The notes: a model not told the origin generated them from the letters alone. Positions 36,730 to 45,791 are shown, counted from the stretch's first letter. The stretch: 64,000 bases of DNA from Bacteroidota bacterium (GCA_023416995.1 JAEZGI010000080.1:56036-120035), one strand, 5' to 3'. Made by a program: numbers and translations.

Positions 36730-37737
36730 ATGTACAATCTGAATCGCAAGATATTTACGCTGGATGAGTTTACGATACAGCAAACAAAAGGGTTCCCGAA
36801 TGCGACCGGGGAACTGAGTGGCTTACTTCGTGATATCGGGCTGGCTGCCAAGCGGGTCAACGTTGAAGTCAACAAAGCGGGCCTCGTAGATATACTTGGT
36901 AATGCTGGCAGTATCAATGTTCAGGGCGAAGACGTTAAAAAGCTGGATCTTTTTGCTAACACCCAGTTTACAGGTGTATTACAAAACGGTGTAAGCTGCG
37001 CAGGTGTAGTAAGCGAAGAAGTTGAAGATTATATTGCCTTTGATGATGAAGTAAACAAGGCTTCGAAGTATGTGTGTTTGTTTGACCCGCTTGATGGTAG
37101 CGGTAACATTGATGTAAATGTAGCTATCGGTACCATTTTTAGTGTTTATAAACGTGTAACCCCGTTGGGTTCGCTTGCTTCGGCAGATGATTTCTTACAA
37201 CCCGGGGTGAAACAGATTGCTGCAGGTTACATTGTTTATGGTTCTTCAACAATGCTGGTGTACGCCACGCGGCGTGGCGTTAACGGATTTACGCTCGATC
37301 CTTCAATTGGTGAATTCTGTCTTAGTCATCCCAACATCAAGTGTCCGGAAGCAGGAAATATCTACTCGGTTAACCATGGTAGCTTTTTTGATTATTCAGA
37401 AGGTGTGCAGCGTTATATTGATCTTTGTCAGCGTAAAACTGCTGCGCAGGGTGGACCGTACACACAGCGATATTGTGGTAGCATGGTTTCAGATCTTCAT
37501 CGTAACCTCATTAAAGGCGGAATCTTTATGTATCCTGCGTTAAAGGGACATCCATCGGGCAAACTGAGATTGCAGTATGAATGCAATCCATTTGCGTATA
37601 TAATAGAAGTAGCCGGCGGAAAAGCAACAGATGGTAAACAGCGGATACTTGATATTAAACCCTCCACGATCCATCAAAGATCGCCGTTGTTTATCGGAAG
37701 TAAAGATATGATGGATGAGCTTGAAACCTGTCTTTAA
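36730..37737 (+). CDS. fbp: Fructose-1,6-bisphosphatase, class I
   Basis: A gluconeogenic enzyme that hydrolyses fructose-1,6-bisphosphate in the cytosol. It has 335 residues from ATG 36730. Metal-binding and active-site motifs are DPLDGSGNIDVNVAIGTIFS (about 118-137) and KLRLQYECNPFAYIIEVAGG near 275. SMVSDLHRNLIKGGIFMYP, around the substrate site, is also present. Length and motifs match class I FBPase. It provides hexose phosphate that could feed the glycogen genes elsewhere in the window. Confidence 0.96.
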   Translation: MYNLNRKIFTLDEFTIQQTKGFPNATGELSGLLRDIGLAAKRVNVEVNKAGLVDILGNAGSINVQGEDVKKLDLFANTQFTGVLQNGVSCAGVVSEEVEDYIAFDDEVNKASKYVCLFDPLDGSGNIDVNVAIGTIFSVYKRVTPLGSLASADDFLQPGVKQIAAGYIVYGSSTMLVYATRRGVNGFTLDPSIGEFCLSHPNIKCPEAGNIYSVNHGSFFDYSEGVQRYIDLCQRKTAAQGGPYTQRYCGSMVSDLHRNLIKGGIFMYPALKGHPSGKLRLQYECNPFAYIIEVAGGKATDGKQRILDIKPSTIHQRSPLFIGSKDMMDELETCL

Positions 37738-37790
37738 CAGAACCGTTTAAGAACACCTGATAATTTCGCTAACAACTCATTTTATAGTGC

Positions 37791-38549
37791 ATGGTAATCA
37801 TAGACGTAAAGGACCTCACAAAAAAATACGGGCAGTTTGAAGCTGTAAAAGGCATCAGTTTCCAGGTAATGAAGGGGGAGATTTTTGGATTACTTGGCCC
37901 TAACGGCGCGGGTAAGTCAACCACATTAGAGATCATTGAAACGCTTAGGGACAAAACATCCGGACAGATAACAGTAAATGGTTTTGATCTTGATAAAGAT
38001 CCTAATGAAATCAAAAAAATCATTGGTGTACAATTACAGGCTTCGGGTTTCTATCCCGGATTGACGCTTACCGAACTACTGCAACTTTTTGGTGGTTTAT
38101 ATAACCAGGCTGTTGATACCAAAGCATTGCTTCATACTGTAAACCTCGAGGATAAGGCTAAAAGCAAATTCAAAGAATTGAGCGGCGGGCAGAAGCAGCG
38201 ATTTTCTATAGCAACAACGCTGATTAATCAGCCTTCGATCATTTTTTTGGATGAACCTACAACCGGCCTTGATCCGCAGGCAAGGCGCAATCTCTGGGAT
38301 TTGATTACTGCGATAAGAAAACAAGGTACTACAGTCATCATCACCACTCATTATATGGATGAAGCGGAAGTGTTGTGCGACAGGGTGGCAATTATTGATT
38401 CAGGTAAAATCATTGCGCTCGATACACCTGATAAGCTGATCGACAATCTTGTGGCCTCCGGGTTCGAACGTCCTAAGGAGGTTAAAAAAGCCAACCTCGA
38501 AGATGTGTTTATTCAGCTTACGGGTCATGACCTTCGCGCAGAAAGTTAA
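37791..38549 (+). CDS. ABC transporter ATP-binding protein
   Basis: A 252-residue ABC ATPase: Walker A GPNGAGKST at 36-44, Q-loop VQLQASGFYPGLT, signature ELSGGQKQRFS near 134, Walker B IIFLDEPTTGLDP, and switch TTHYMDEAE. The sequence resembles DrrA/CcmA-type exporters. No membrane permease is encoded next to it; YfiT and Nudix genes follow in the same direction at short gaps. Its membrane partner must lie elsewhere. The cargo is unknown. Confidence 0.92.
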   Translation: MVIIDVKDLTKKYGQFEAVKGISFQVMKGEIFGLLGPNGAGKSTTLEIIETLRDKTSGQITVNGFDLDKDPNEIKKIIGVQLQASGFYPGLTLTELLQLFGGLYNQAVDTKALLHTVNLEDKAKSKFKELSGGQKQRFSIATTLINQPSIIFLDEPTTGLDPQARRNLWDLITAIRKQGTTVIITTHYMDEAEVLCDRVAIIDSGKIIALDTPDKLIDNLVASGFERPKEVKKANLEDVFIQLTGHDLRAES

Positions 38550-38567
38550 ACACTTTAAATTTCGACT

Positions 38568-39104
38568 ATGTCATCTAATGAAAAAGATCCAAGGTATCCC
38601 ATCGGGCATTTTCGTGAACAACCTTTTTCTGAAACCTGGAAAAGACAATGGATCAGTGATATCCGGAATCTGCCGGCAGTGCTTGAACAGGTAATTCAGG
38701 ATATGGATGAGACGCAACTGGAAACGCCTTACCGCGATGGGGGATGGACCGTTAAACAATTGGTGCATCATATCGCCGACAGTCACATGAATGCGTATAT
38801 ACGTTTCAAACTTGGATTAACTGAAAACAACCCTGTCATCAAACCTTATGATGAACATGCCTGGTCACTACTTGCTGATTCAGACAAACAACCTGTAAAT
38901 ATTTCTGTGACCTTACTTCATGCATTGCATCGTCGCTGGGTAACAATTCTTGAGGCCATGACTGATGAGGATTTCAATAAAACAATTTTTCATCCTGAAA
39001 GAAAAATACAGATCTCATTATGGAACCTGCTGGGTACGTACTCCTGGCATGGTAACCACCATTTGGCGCATATCACTACTTTGAAAGAACAAAAGAACTG
39101 GTAA
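38568..39104 (+). CDS. YfiT/BstA-type DinB-superfamily protein (possible thiol transferase)
   Basis: A 178-residue four-helix-bundle protein of the DinB superfamily, YfiT branch. The N-terminus PRYPIGHFREQPF and the WTVKQLVHHIADSHMNAY segment (first metal-ligand His near 67) are strong YfiT signatures. The C-terminal SWHGNHHLAHI gives the other histidines. YfiT-like proteins of Firmicutes are bacillithiol S-transferases; in Bacteroidota the thiol partner is less clear. The gene starts 18 bases after the ABC ATPase, so the two may be co-transcribed. Confidence 0.88.
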   Translation: MSSNEKDPRYPIGHFREQPFSETWKRQWISDIRNLPAVLEQVIQDMDETQLETPYRDGGWTVKQLVHHIADSHMNAYIRFKLGLTENNPVIKPYDEHAWSLLADSDKQPVNISVTLLHALHRRWVTILEAMTDEDFNKTIFHPERKIQISLWNLLGTYSWHGNHHLAHITTLKEQKNW

Positions 39105-39114
39105 TACCTGCACT

Positions 39115-39672
39115 ATGAAAGATTTGAAATGGAAAACACTGGCTTCGGAATACCTGTTTAAAGATCTCTGGTTTACTGTAAGAAAAGATACCTGTGAGCG
39201 GCCCGATGGAAAGATTGTGACGCCTTATTACGTGTACGAATTCCCGACCTGGGTAAATGCCGTTGCAATTACAACAGATGGAAAGATCATTCTTGAACGC
39301 CAATACCGGCATGGCTCGGGTGAAGTGGGTTTTGAAATCCCTGGTGGATGTGTGGATGATACTGATGCCAGCAACCGCGATGCGATTGCACGCGAGCTGC
39401 TTGAAGAAACCGGCTACGAGTTTGATCGTTATGAATACCTCGGAAAAACTTCGGCCAACCCTTCAACAAACAACAACTGGATGCATATGTTTCTCGCCAC
39501 AGGTGGTCGTAAAGTGAAGGGCCAGGAACTAGATGAGAATGAAGAGATCGAAGTTCAGCTTGTTACTATGGAAACTTTGAAAGAAATGTTGCACACCAAT
39601 CAGTTTACACAAAGCATGCATGTCACAACCATTTTTTACGCACTGAAAAAACTAGGCGAGCTTAGCATGTAA
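39115..39672 (+). CDS. Nudix hydrolase
   Basis: A 185-residue Nudix protein of ADP-ribose-pyrophosphatase-like build. The Nudix helix is RELLEETGYE (Arg93, Glu97, Glu98), preceded by EIPGGCVDDTDASNRDAIA. The GG-to-RE distance is one residue longer than the consensus, and an Asp (about 84) replaces the first Glu, so the box is slightly divergent. It follows the YfiT gene by 10 bases and is convergent with folC four bases away. Substrate unknown. Confidence 0.88.
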   Translation: MKDLKWKTLASEYLFKDLWFTVRKDTCERPDGKIVTPYYVYEFPTWVNAVAITTDGKIILERQYRHGSGEVGFEIPGGCVDDTDASNRDAIARELLEETGYEFDRYEYLGKTSANPSTNNNWMHMFLATGGRKVKGQELDENEEIEVQLVTMETLKEMLHTNQFTQSMHVTTIFYALKKLGELSM

Positions 39673-39676
39673 TGGT

Positions 39677-40963
39677 TCAATTCACTTCACCCACTACAAA
39701 CACACTACCGCAAATGAGTACCAGGTCAGTTTTTTTGGCATGAAGCAACGCATTTTGCAAAGCTGTATTCACATCCGGCCACACTTCACCGGTAAGCCCT
39801 GCAACTTTGGCCCGATCGCTTAATTGTTGAGCATTCAACGCTCTTGGAATTTTTGCCTGCGTGAAATAATAGCGGGCGTTCCGGGGCAGCAATGCAAGCA
39901 CCTTTTCAATCTCCTTGTCTTTTACCATGCCGATAATAATATGAAGATCGTCATGTTCTGTCAGTTCGATCTGTGCTATTAGCTGGGCAATACCGTCTTC
40001 ATTATGTGCAACATCCAACACCACCAACGGATGCTCCTGTTTAACCTCCCATCTTCCATGAAGATTTGTAAGCACTTTTACCTGTGACAAAGCATGTCTG
40101 GTTGTTATATGATTGATGTTGTAACCCATCAATCTCAGCTGGTGAACCGTTTCCAGTACGGTCACAAGATTTTTTGTTTGATAGTACCCGGGCAGATCCA
40201 GCAGATAATCTTCCCGATCGGTGTAGTGGCTGCTGTCGACGCTTGCGAACAATTTATGATGTTCATATTTCCATTCAGCGACATACTGGGTTTTATCAGC
40301 GAAACTGATCGGAGCCTGTAACGCTGCTGCAGTTGTTTTAAAGATGTTTGCCGTAAGCGGATTGCTTTCCCCGATAACAACCGGAATACCTTTTTTTATA
40401 ATGCCTGCCTTTTCGGCCGCGATTTTTTCTATTGTATCGCCGAGGATATTCATGTGATCCATGCCGATATTGGTGATTACCGAAATGAGGGGTGTCACAA
40501 TATTTGTTGAATCCAAACGGCCTCCGAGCCCGGCTTCAACGATCGCTACATCAGTTTCCATCTCGGCAAAGTATTGGAATGCCATAGCGACGGTGATCTC
40601 GAAAAATGATGGTTCCAGTTTGTCGATCATCGGTATGATTCGTTCCACAAAACTTACCACGAAGTCCTGGTTGATCATTTCGCCATCAACCCGTATTCTT
40701 TCGCGGAAATCTTTGAGATGCGGGGATGTGTATAATCCGGTTTTGTATCCGGACGACTGCATAACTGCAGCAAGCATGTGGCTTGTACTTCCTTTGCCAT
40801 TAGTGCCCGCTATATGTATTGATTTAAAACGTTGTTGTGGATTGCCGAGAAACTCACATAAAGCAAGTGTGTTTGTCAGGTCTTTTTTGTACGCGGTAGC
40901 CCCCTGGTGGCTGAACATGGGAAGCCGGGTAAAAAGATAATTGATCGTTTCGTCGTAAGTCAT
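39677..40963 (-). CDS. folC: Bifunctional folylpolyglutamate / dihydrofolate synthase
   Basis: This Mur-ligase-like enzyme adds glutamate to folate intermediates. It has 428 residues from ATG 40963. The ATP-binding P-loop is HIAGTNGKGSTSHMLA (about 50-65). YTSPHLKDFRERIRVDG, IVEAGLGGRLDSTN and DVAHNEDGI follow in the family order. A frame-compatible upstream start at 40981 is above the likely promoter. It lies downstream of the TonB-like gene on the same strand, separated by 64 bases. Confidence 0.95.
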   Translation of the reverse strand: MTYDETINYLFTRLPMFSHQGATAYKKDLTNTLALCEFLGNPQQRFKSIHIAGTNGKGSTSHMLAAVMQSSGYKTGLYTSPHLKDFRERIRVDGEMINQDFVVSFVERIIPMIDKLEPSFFEITVAMAFQYFAEMETDVAIVEAGLGGRLDSTNIVTPLISVITNIGMDHMNILGDTIEKIAAEKAGIIKKGIPVVIGESNPLTANIFKTTAAALQAPISFADKTQYVAEWKYEHHKLFASVDSSHYTDREDYLLDLPGYYQTKNLVTVLETVHQLRLMGYNINHITTRHALSQVKVLTNLHGRWEVKQEHPLVVLDVAHNEDGIAQLIAQIELTEHDDLHIIIGMVKDKEIEKVLALLPRNARYYFTQAKIPRALNAQQLSDRAKVAGLTGEVWPDVNTALQNALLHAKKTDLVLICGSVFVVGEVN

Positions 40964-40969
40964 GTGCAA

Positions 40970-40977
40970 CAAAACTA
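40970..40977 (-). promoter_or_regulatory. Probable -7 element of folC
   Basis: On the minus strand this reads TAGTTTTG (TAnnTTTG), 6 bases before the folC ATG at 40963, giving an almost leaderless message. It also argues against the start at 40981. Confidence 0.4.
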
Positions 40978-41027
40978 ACAAACACCGTATTTGGAACAGA
41001 AAGAAAAGACGTAATTATTTATAACGG

Positions 41028-41921
41028 TTAGCTCTTCAAACGGAAATTAAAGATGATTGTTCCCGCAGCTTCTCCGTCACCATCATTAAAACGGACCTGG
41101 AGCGCTTTGCGTCGGGCTATCTCTTTCATTGATGGATCTGAAGTTGTTGATCCACGGGGCTGGTAGGTAGCAGAGATAACCTTTCCATTTTCATCTACTT
41201 TGATATCCATGGCGACCTTTGCATTTTCGTTGAATTCATCTTCAAACAAGGGAACACCGGTAATTCTGCGGCCCTGCAATCCTCTTGAAACGGTTACGCC
41301 ACCGGTGCCTCTGCCACCACCTTCATAGTTTTTGCTATCGGGGTTGCCACCAGGTTTACCCTGATCACCAGCGCCGCCGGCAACACCCTGGTTACCGCCT
41401 TTTTTGTAAGAGTCGGACTCGTTACCGCCTTTACCGTCACCACTTACACCTTTAAACACAGCTTTTGGTTTTGGAGCCGGGGGGGTGGGGTTTGTTACAG
41501 GAGCGGGTTTGGTAACCGGTTTTTCGGCAATTACTTTTTCCGGTGCTTTGGTAGCATTCGGTTTGGTTACGGGCGGTTTTACGATTTCCGGTGCATCCTC
41601 ATCTTTATCATCTGTTTCAATATCCTTCACGGGCTCTGCAGCAACGGGAGATGCTTTGGGTGGCGTATATGCCGGTCTTGCTTCAGATGGGGCCGGTCTT
41701 TCGGGCGACATCGGTTGATCTTCGCCAAGTCCAAAATCGCTGTTGCCAAGATTAACTTCAATACCTTCTTCTTCTGGTTCAGGAGGGGTAACCGGCAGGG
41801 TCCATTTCACAAACAAAAAAATAATCAGCAAACCCGCACATATGCCGGCAGTATAGCCGCCGGCTTTTGTGTTCTTTTTTGATTCAAAATTGTCGGTGAT
41901 ATATGAAACGTTCTGGGCCAT
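41028..41921 (-). CDS. TonB-like energy transducer
   Basis: A 297-residue inner-membrane-anchored protein. A short cytosolic N-terminus is followed by one membrane helix (about 21-43, TAGICAGLLIIFLFVKW), a long Pro/Glu/Lys-rich periplasmic spacer (about 45-150), a Gly-rich stretch (about 155-205, GGAGDQGKPGG), and a C-terminal domain (about 215-297) resembling TonB/TolA C-domains (VAMDIKVDENGKVISATYQPRGS). It would pass proton-motive energy to outer-membrane receptors such as the two in this window. exbB and exbD are not adjacent. Paired palindromes lie just upstream. Confidence 0.75.
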   Translation of the reverse strand: MAQNVSYITDNFESKKNTKAGGYTAGICAGLLIIFLFVKWTLPVTPPEPEEEGIEVNLGNSDFGLGEDQPMSPERPAPSEARPAYTPPKASPVAAEPVKDIETDDKDEDAPEIVKPPVTKPNATKAPEKVIAEKPVTKPAPVTNPTPPAPKPKAVFKGVSGDGKGGNESDSYKKGGNQGVAGGAGDQGKPGGNPDSKNYEGGGRGTGGVTVSRGLQGRRITGVPLFEDEFNENAKVAMDIKVDENGKVISATYQPRGSTTSDPSMKEIARRKALQVRFNDGDGEAAGTIIFNFRLKS

Positions 41922-41928
41922 GTACGAA

Positions 41929-41962
41929 AATTTACCGGGTAAATTTACCCAATGTTTGGGTA
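41929..41962. promoter_or_regulatory. Two adjacent palindromes upstream of the TonB-like gene
   Basis: AATTTACC-G-GGTAAATT (41929-41945) and TACCCAA-TGT-TTGGGTA (41946-41962) lie back to back, 8 bases before the TonB-like ATG at 41921. GGTAAATTT occurs twice on the minus strand. They could be operator sites; the protein is unknown. Confidence 0.4.
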
Positions 41963-42030
41963 TAACGAAACAAAGAATATGCTAATTGCCACTGAGTGTG
42001 CGGCGGAACTGTTAAAATTGAAGCGCCTGC

Positions 42031-42795
42031 CTACTTCACAAAAAGATCGTATGCAAATCTTAAGATGGTAGCACCAATCACCAGCAGGAAAAACAAACGG
42101 ATAAACCGGTTGCCTTTTAAAATTGCCAGCCTTGCGCCGATAATACCGCCGATGGCATTACAAATGGCCATGGGAAGTGCTATGCTGTAAATGATTTTTC
42201 CTGCCGCCATAAAAAACACAATTGAGCCAAGGTTGGTAGCAAGGTTTACAAATTTTGCATTTGCGCTCGCCAGCAGGAAGTCCTGCCCGAGTATACTAAT
42301 AAAACAAATGATCAGGAAGCTGCCTGCGCCCGGTCCGACAAAGCCGTCGTAAAACCCAATTACAAGACTGATCAGGGCAGCATACAGAAAAAGCATTTTA
42401 CGCGATAATTTTCTACTGATATGGGTTCCAAAATCTTTCTTCGCATAAGTATAGATTGCCACTGCGATCAATATACATAAGAGTAAAGGCTTCATAAACC
42501 CGTTACTAACGAGCGTGAGTAAGCGCGATCCGGCCATTGCCGCAAAAAACGCCACCACAATCATCATTGCAAGTAAAGCTGCCTGAACTTTCACCTTACG
42601 GGCGTATTGAAAGGCCGCAAACGAGGTTCCTGTAAAAGCCGGGATCTTGAGGCTGCCGATTACTGATGCTACCGGTAGATTTGGTAGCAGTATCAGAGCT
42701 GCAGGTGTTTGAATAAGACCGCCGCCTCCAACTATCGCATCTACAAAGCCGGCAGCAAATGCGGCAATACACAACAATATAAGTTCAGTAGTCAT
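42031..42795 (-). CDS. TSUP family transporter (TauE/SafE-like)
   Basis: A 254-residue polytopic membrane protein with about eight hydrophobic helices. GFVDAIVGGGGLIQTPAALI near the N-terminus and GFYDGFVGPGAGSF near 145 are the duplicated TauE/SafE signatures. Family members move sulfite, sulfoacetate or other organosulfur anions; the substrate here is unknown. Its start overlaps the stop of the EamA gene by four bases, so the two genes are probably translationally coupled. Confidence 0.9.
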   Translation of the reverse strand: MTTELILLCIAAFAAGFVDAIVGGGGLIQTPAALILLPNLPVASVIGSLKIPAFTGTSFAAFQYARKVKVQAALLAMMIVVAFFAAMAGSRLLTLVSNGFMKPLLLCILIAVAIYTYAKKDFGTHISRKLSRKMLFLYAALISLVIGFYDGFVGPGAGSFLIICFISILGQDFLLASANAKFVNLATNLGSIVFFMAAGKIIYSIALPMAICNAIGGIIGARLAILKGNRFIRLFFLLVIGATILRFAYDLFVK

Positions 42796-43718
42796 TTTGC
42801 AGCCTGTATGGGTTGGGCACTTTTTGAGCTTCCTATGTTGGCAAGTACAAGTCCTGCAATTACAATTACACCGCTGATGAGATGCACAGCGGTGATTTTT
42901 TCATTTAAAATCAGTACGGCCTCCATAGTGCTGAATACAGGGATGAGGTTGCCGAACAAGGAGGTCCTTGCTGAACCAAGAATGGCGATGGCTGCGTTCC
43001 AGCACAAATAAGAGATTACGCATGCTCCCAAACCGAGGTAAACAACGATCCAGAACAGGTTCCAGGTAGGTTGCACAGGATCGGAGTTCATGTTTTCCCA
43101 GATAAAAAAAGGAAGTAACATCAAGGTGCCCGCACAAAAAATTACAACCAGGAAGCTCAGCGGCGATATACCATGGGGTTTCACCTTAACCAGTGTGTTG
43201 TAAACTGCGAAGAGAAACGCACCCGCTATGAGCCACCAATCGCCCACACTAAAATGAAAACCCAGCAGTTTTTGAAGACTACCGCGTGACAACAACAACA
43301 GGATCCCGGAAATGCAGATCAATAAACCGATCAAACGTAATGGTCGGATCTTTTCTTTCAGGAATATCGCTGCCAGTATGATTGCCATTACCGGCGAAGT
43401 GGTTGTTGCGATCAAAGCGAGGTTGATAGCAGGGGAGTAGTGCCCGGCAACATACAGAAATGTATTATACAGCGTGATGCCACTAAATGCTACCCAGAAT
43501 AAATAGCTTTTATGTGTTTTTATAGTTGGCCAATCTTCTTTTACTTTTTTAAATCCGATTGGTATAATAATTACCGAGGCACATAGCCATCTGTAAAAAG
43601 CAAGACTAACCGGAGGGATCTGGTGAATTACACCACGCGCCACCACGAAGTTTCCTGACCACACTACTGTAGCTGTAACTGCAAGTAAAATGCCTATGTA
43701 AACCTTTCTGTTTGCCAA
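42792..43718 (-). CDS. DMT family transporter (EamA)
   Basis: A 308-residue inner-membrane protein with ten hydrophobic helices and two EamA repeats (about 8-140 and 155-295). VWSGNFVVARGVIHQIPPVSL in the first helix and loop is the common EamA start, and FGNLIPVFSTMEAVLILNEKIT is the matching second-repeat motif. Such carriers usually export amino acids or metabolites; the substrate is not given by sequence. Confidence 0.9.
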   Translation of the reverse strand: MANRKVYIGILLAVTATVVWSGNFVVARGVIHQIPPVSLAFYRWLCASVIIIPIGFKKVKEDWPTIKTHKSYLFWVAFSGITLYNTFLYVAGHYSPAINLALIATTTSPVMAIILAAIFLKEKIRPLRLIGLLICISGILLLLSRGSLQKLLGFHFSVGDWWLIAGAFLFAVYNTLVKVKPHGISPLSFLVVIFCAGTLMLLPFFIWENMNSDPVQPTWNLFWIVVYLGLGACVISYLCWNAAIAILGSARTSLFGNLIPVFSTMEAVLILNEKITAVHLISGVIVIAGLVLANIGSSKSAQPIQAAK

Positions 43719-43752
43719 TGATCAGATTATATCCCGGCTCATGAAGAATAAA

Positions 43753-45051
43753 TTAATGCGCATAATCGATATCGTAACTGCCGACAATCCGTTCTTTTGG
43801 TGGATTGAAATACCCAAACTTCAGATCAGGGAATTCTTCACGGATCAGCTCCATCAATTGTTTGACGCCAAGTATTTCACCGGTTTCTGCAATGTTGATT
43901 TTCCCAAGATACCAATCAGGATCAATGTTGAAATTGCGCCATTGAATCATCGACAACTTTGTATCAATAATCAACTTGCGCAATGCTTCATATTCTTCCT
44001 CGCTATCAGTCATTCCGGGAAATACAAAATAGTTGATGCTTGACCAGCCACCATAGTGCCGCACTACTTTAAGACTTTCAATAATGTCTTCAAACTCGTA
44101 GTTATTCGGACGGTAATAGGCTTCATAAATACTTTTCCTTGCAGAGTTGGTACTTACACGGATCGAGTCAAGACCCGCCTCACATAAAGCTTTCACGGCA
44201 TCGGGTTTAGAGCCGTTGGTATTGATATTAATGCTTCCACGCGGCGTATGGCGGCGAATTTCTTTTATAGCCTCACGTATTGTTTCCCACATCAGCAAGG
44301 GTTCGCCTTCGCAACCCTGGCCGAAACTTACGATCGGAAATGGCGCGCTCACAAGATGCGGCACAGTAAATTCGATTATCTCTTCTGCGCTTGGTTTAAA
44401 ACGTAACCTGTCCTGCGTTGAAACGATGGTTTCATCTTCAGGTTGGAAAGAAATACAGCCAATGCAATTTGCATTACAGGCAGGTGAGGTGGGCACGGGG
44501 CATTCCCATCTTCCCATAAAAAAATTTCTTGCTGCGGGGCAGGTATATGTCAGACAGCAGTTTTCAGCCAGGTGTTTAACCAGGCGGTTTTGCGGATATG
44601 CGGCCATCAATTTTGAAACTCCCGATTCGATCGTTTCAGTAATATAGCCTTTAGCTTCCTGCCGGATGTCCTGTTCAATTCTGACTGCCGGTACATAAAA
44701 CTTTTGGTCGAGCCACCCCGCCGCGGTATAACAAAACAGGGGTAGGGTTGGAGCATCCGGCCCGGTTTCATAAGCAGCTATCCATAACCCTGTATGAGCA
44801 GGCGGAATAAACGCTGCTACTGCCCAGCCTTTTTCGCATAACCGCATTTCGCCGGTACGAACATCTATCCCGATGCCCCTGCGGCCCGGAAGCTCATACA
44901 ATGAACCGCCTTCAGGTAATTCAATCCATTCCTCTTCGGGTATGGGGTAAGCGTCCCAGCCACTGCGGCCGGCAGTATATAATGTGGTGTCTTCAAAAAT
45001 GTTTCCCTTGCCGTCAGAATACAGAATATACGGCGATTGTTGTAGTGCCAT
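43753..45051 (-). CDS. Radical SAM protein of unknown function with extra N-terminal domain
   Basis: A 432-residue radical SAM protein from ATG 45051. The cluster motif CNANCIGC gives Cys192, Cys196 and Cys199. A 190-residue N-terminal region has no domain I recognise and contains further cysteines at 165, 166, 171 and 184 (ENCCLTYTC and RWEC). After the cluster, VSFGQGCEGEPLL and ININTNGSKPDAV fit a radical SAM barrel resembling the MoaA/PqqE-like group. A TTG at 45093 would add 14 residues. The genes around it give no clear pathway. Substrate unknown. Confidence 0.85.
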   Translation of the reverse strand: MALQQSPYILYSDGKGNIFEDTTLYTAGRSGWDAYPIPEEEWIELPEGGSLYELPGRRGIGIDVRTGEMRLCEKGWAVAAFIPPAHTGLWIAAYETGPDAPTLPLFCYTAAGWLDQKFYVPAVRIEQDIRQEAKGYITETIESGVSKLMAAYPQNRLVKHLAENCCLTYTCPAARNFFMGRWECPVPTSPACNANCIGCISFQPEDETIVSTQDRLRFKPSAEEIIEFTVPHLVSAPFPIVSFGQGCEGEPLLMWETIREAIKEIRRHTPRGSININTNGSKPDAVKALCEAGLDSIRVSTNSARKSIYEAYYRPNNYEFEDIIESLKVVRHYGGWSSINYFVFPGMTDSEEEYEALRKLIIDTKLSMIQWRNFNIDPDWYLGKINIAETGEILGVKQLMELIREEFPDLKFGYFNPPKERIVGSYDIDYAH

Positions 45052-45126
45052 TTGTTTGATCAATTCACTGCAGTTTTCCTCGGAGGCTGACAATCAGGTT
45101 ATTATCCCAAAACCAGCCGCTTGTGC

Positions 45127-45729
45127 TCATCGCTGCTGCAGATAGTGCCTGCAAAATTCGTGAATTTGATCGAGTTCTTCGAATTGAAGATTTTGGCGAA
45201 GGTTGAAATGATAGCTTTTGTCGGCTGAAGTGCCGATAGTGATATGATCATAATGGGCATCAATATGCGAAATATTGGACCAGATCAGGAACTTGCTTTC
45301 CGGTAAGGCCGGTATCGTAACGCCGGTGTGATGAATGGCAAGGAACTCGGTTTTATCCAGTTTGTTTTCAAGATAAAACAGGTAGATATATGCGCTGCTT
45401 ATAAGGATGTGTACAGAGGCATTGAGCCATTGCGAGCGCACCAGCATATGAAGACCGATGCCGAGGAAAAAAATAAATTCGACGAAACGGAAAAACAGGT
45501 TCACTTTAGGCAGATCTTCAAGAATATGACGCGCCGCAAAAACCAGGATGAGAATGTCAACCGCGATCAGGAACAGGCAGCCAAAATATACATAACTCCC
45601 TCCGGCCTGGCTCACATTGGTTATTGCATGAACAAGAATCAAAACGGCGGCCGTAACATGCAATGATCGGCCCGAACGTTTCAGCGATTGATATGAAGGA
45701 TGGATGATAGGTAATGCTAATGAATTCAT
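45127..45729 (-). CDS. Membrane protein of unknown function, PH-like C-terminal module
   Basis: I do not recognise a named family for this 200-residue protein. Four hydrophobic helices occupy about residues 24-140. The C-terminal 60 residues (SKFLIWSNISHIDAHYDHITI, in pieces, then FEELDQIHEFCRHYL) look like a small PH-like beta-sandwich closed by a helix. The next gene upstream on the strand encodes a protein of like size and layout, with the same W-S/N, T-I/L and FCR-L pattern, so the two are probably old duplicates. Confidence 0.6.
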   Translation of the reverse strand: MNSLALPIIHPSYQSLKRSGRSLHVTAAVLILVHAITNVSQAGGSYVYFGCLFLIAVDILILVFAARHILEDLPKVNLFFRFVEFIFFLGIGLHMLVRSQWLNASVHILISSAYIYLFYLENKLDKTEFLAIHHTGVTIPALPESKFLIWSNISHIDAHYDHITIGTSADKSYHFNLRQNLQFEELDQIHEFCRHYLQQR

Positions 45730-45791
45730 AAAGCAGCCGTTTTATTGCAGATGCAGAAGTTAACGAATTCCATAAACTTAATTCCGTTTTT

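Noticed and set aside
44147..44647. Plus-strand frame of 166 codons
   Set aside because: Antisense to the radical SAM gene, including its cluster motif; no domain visible.
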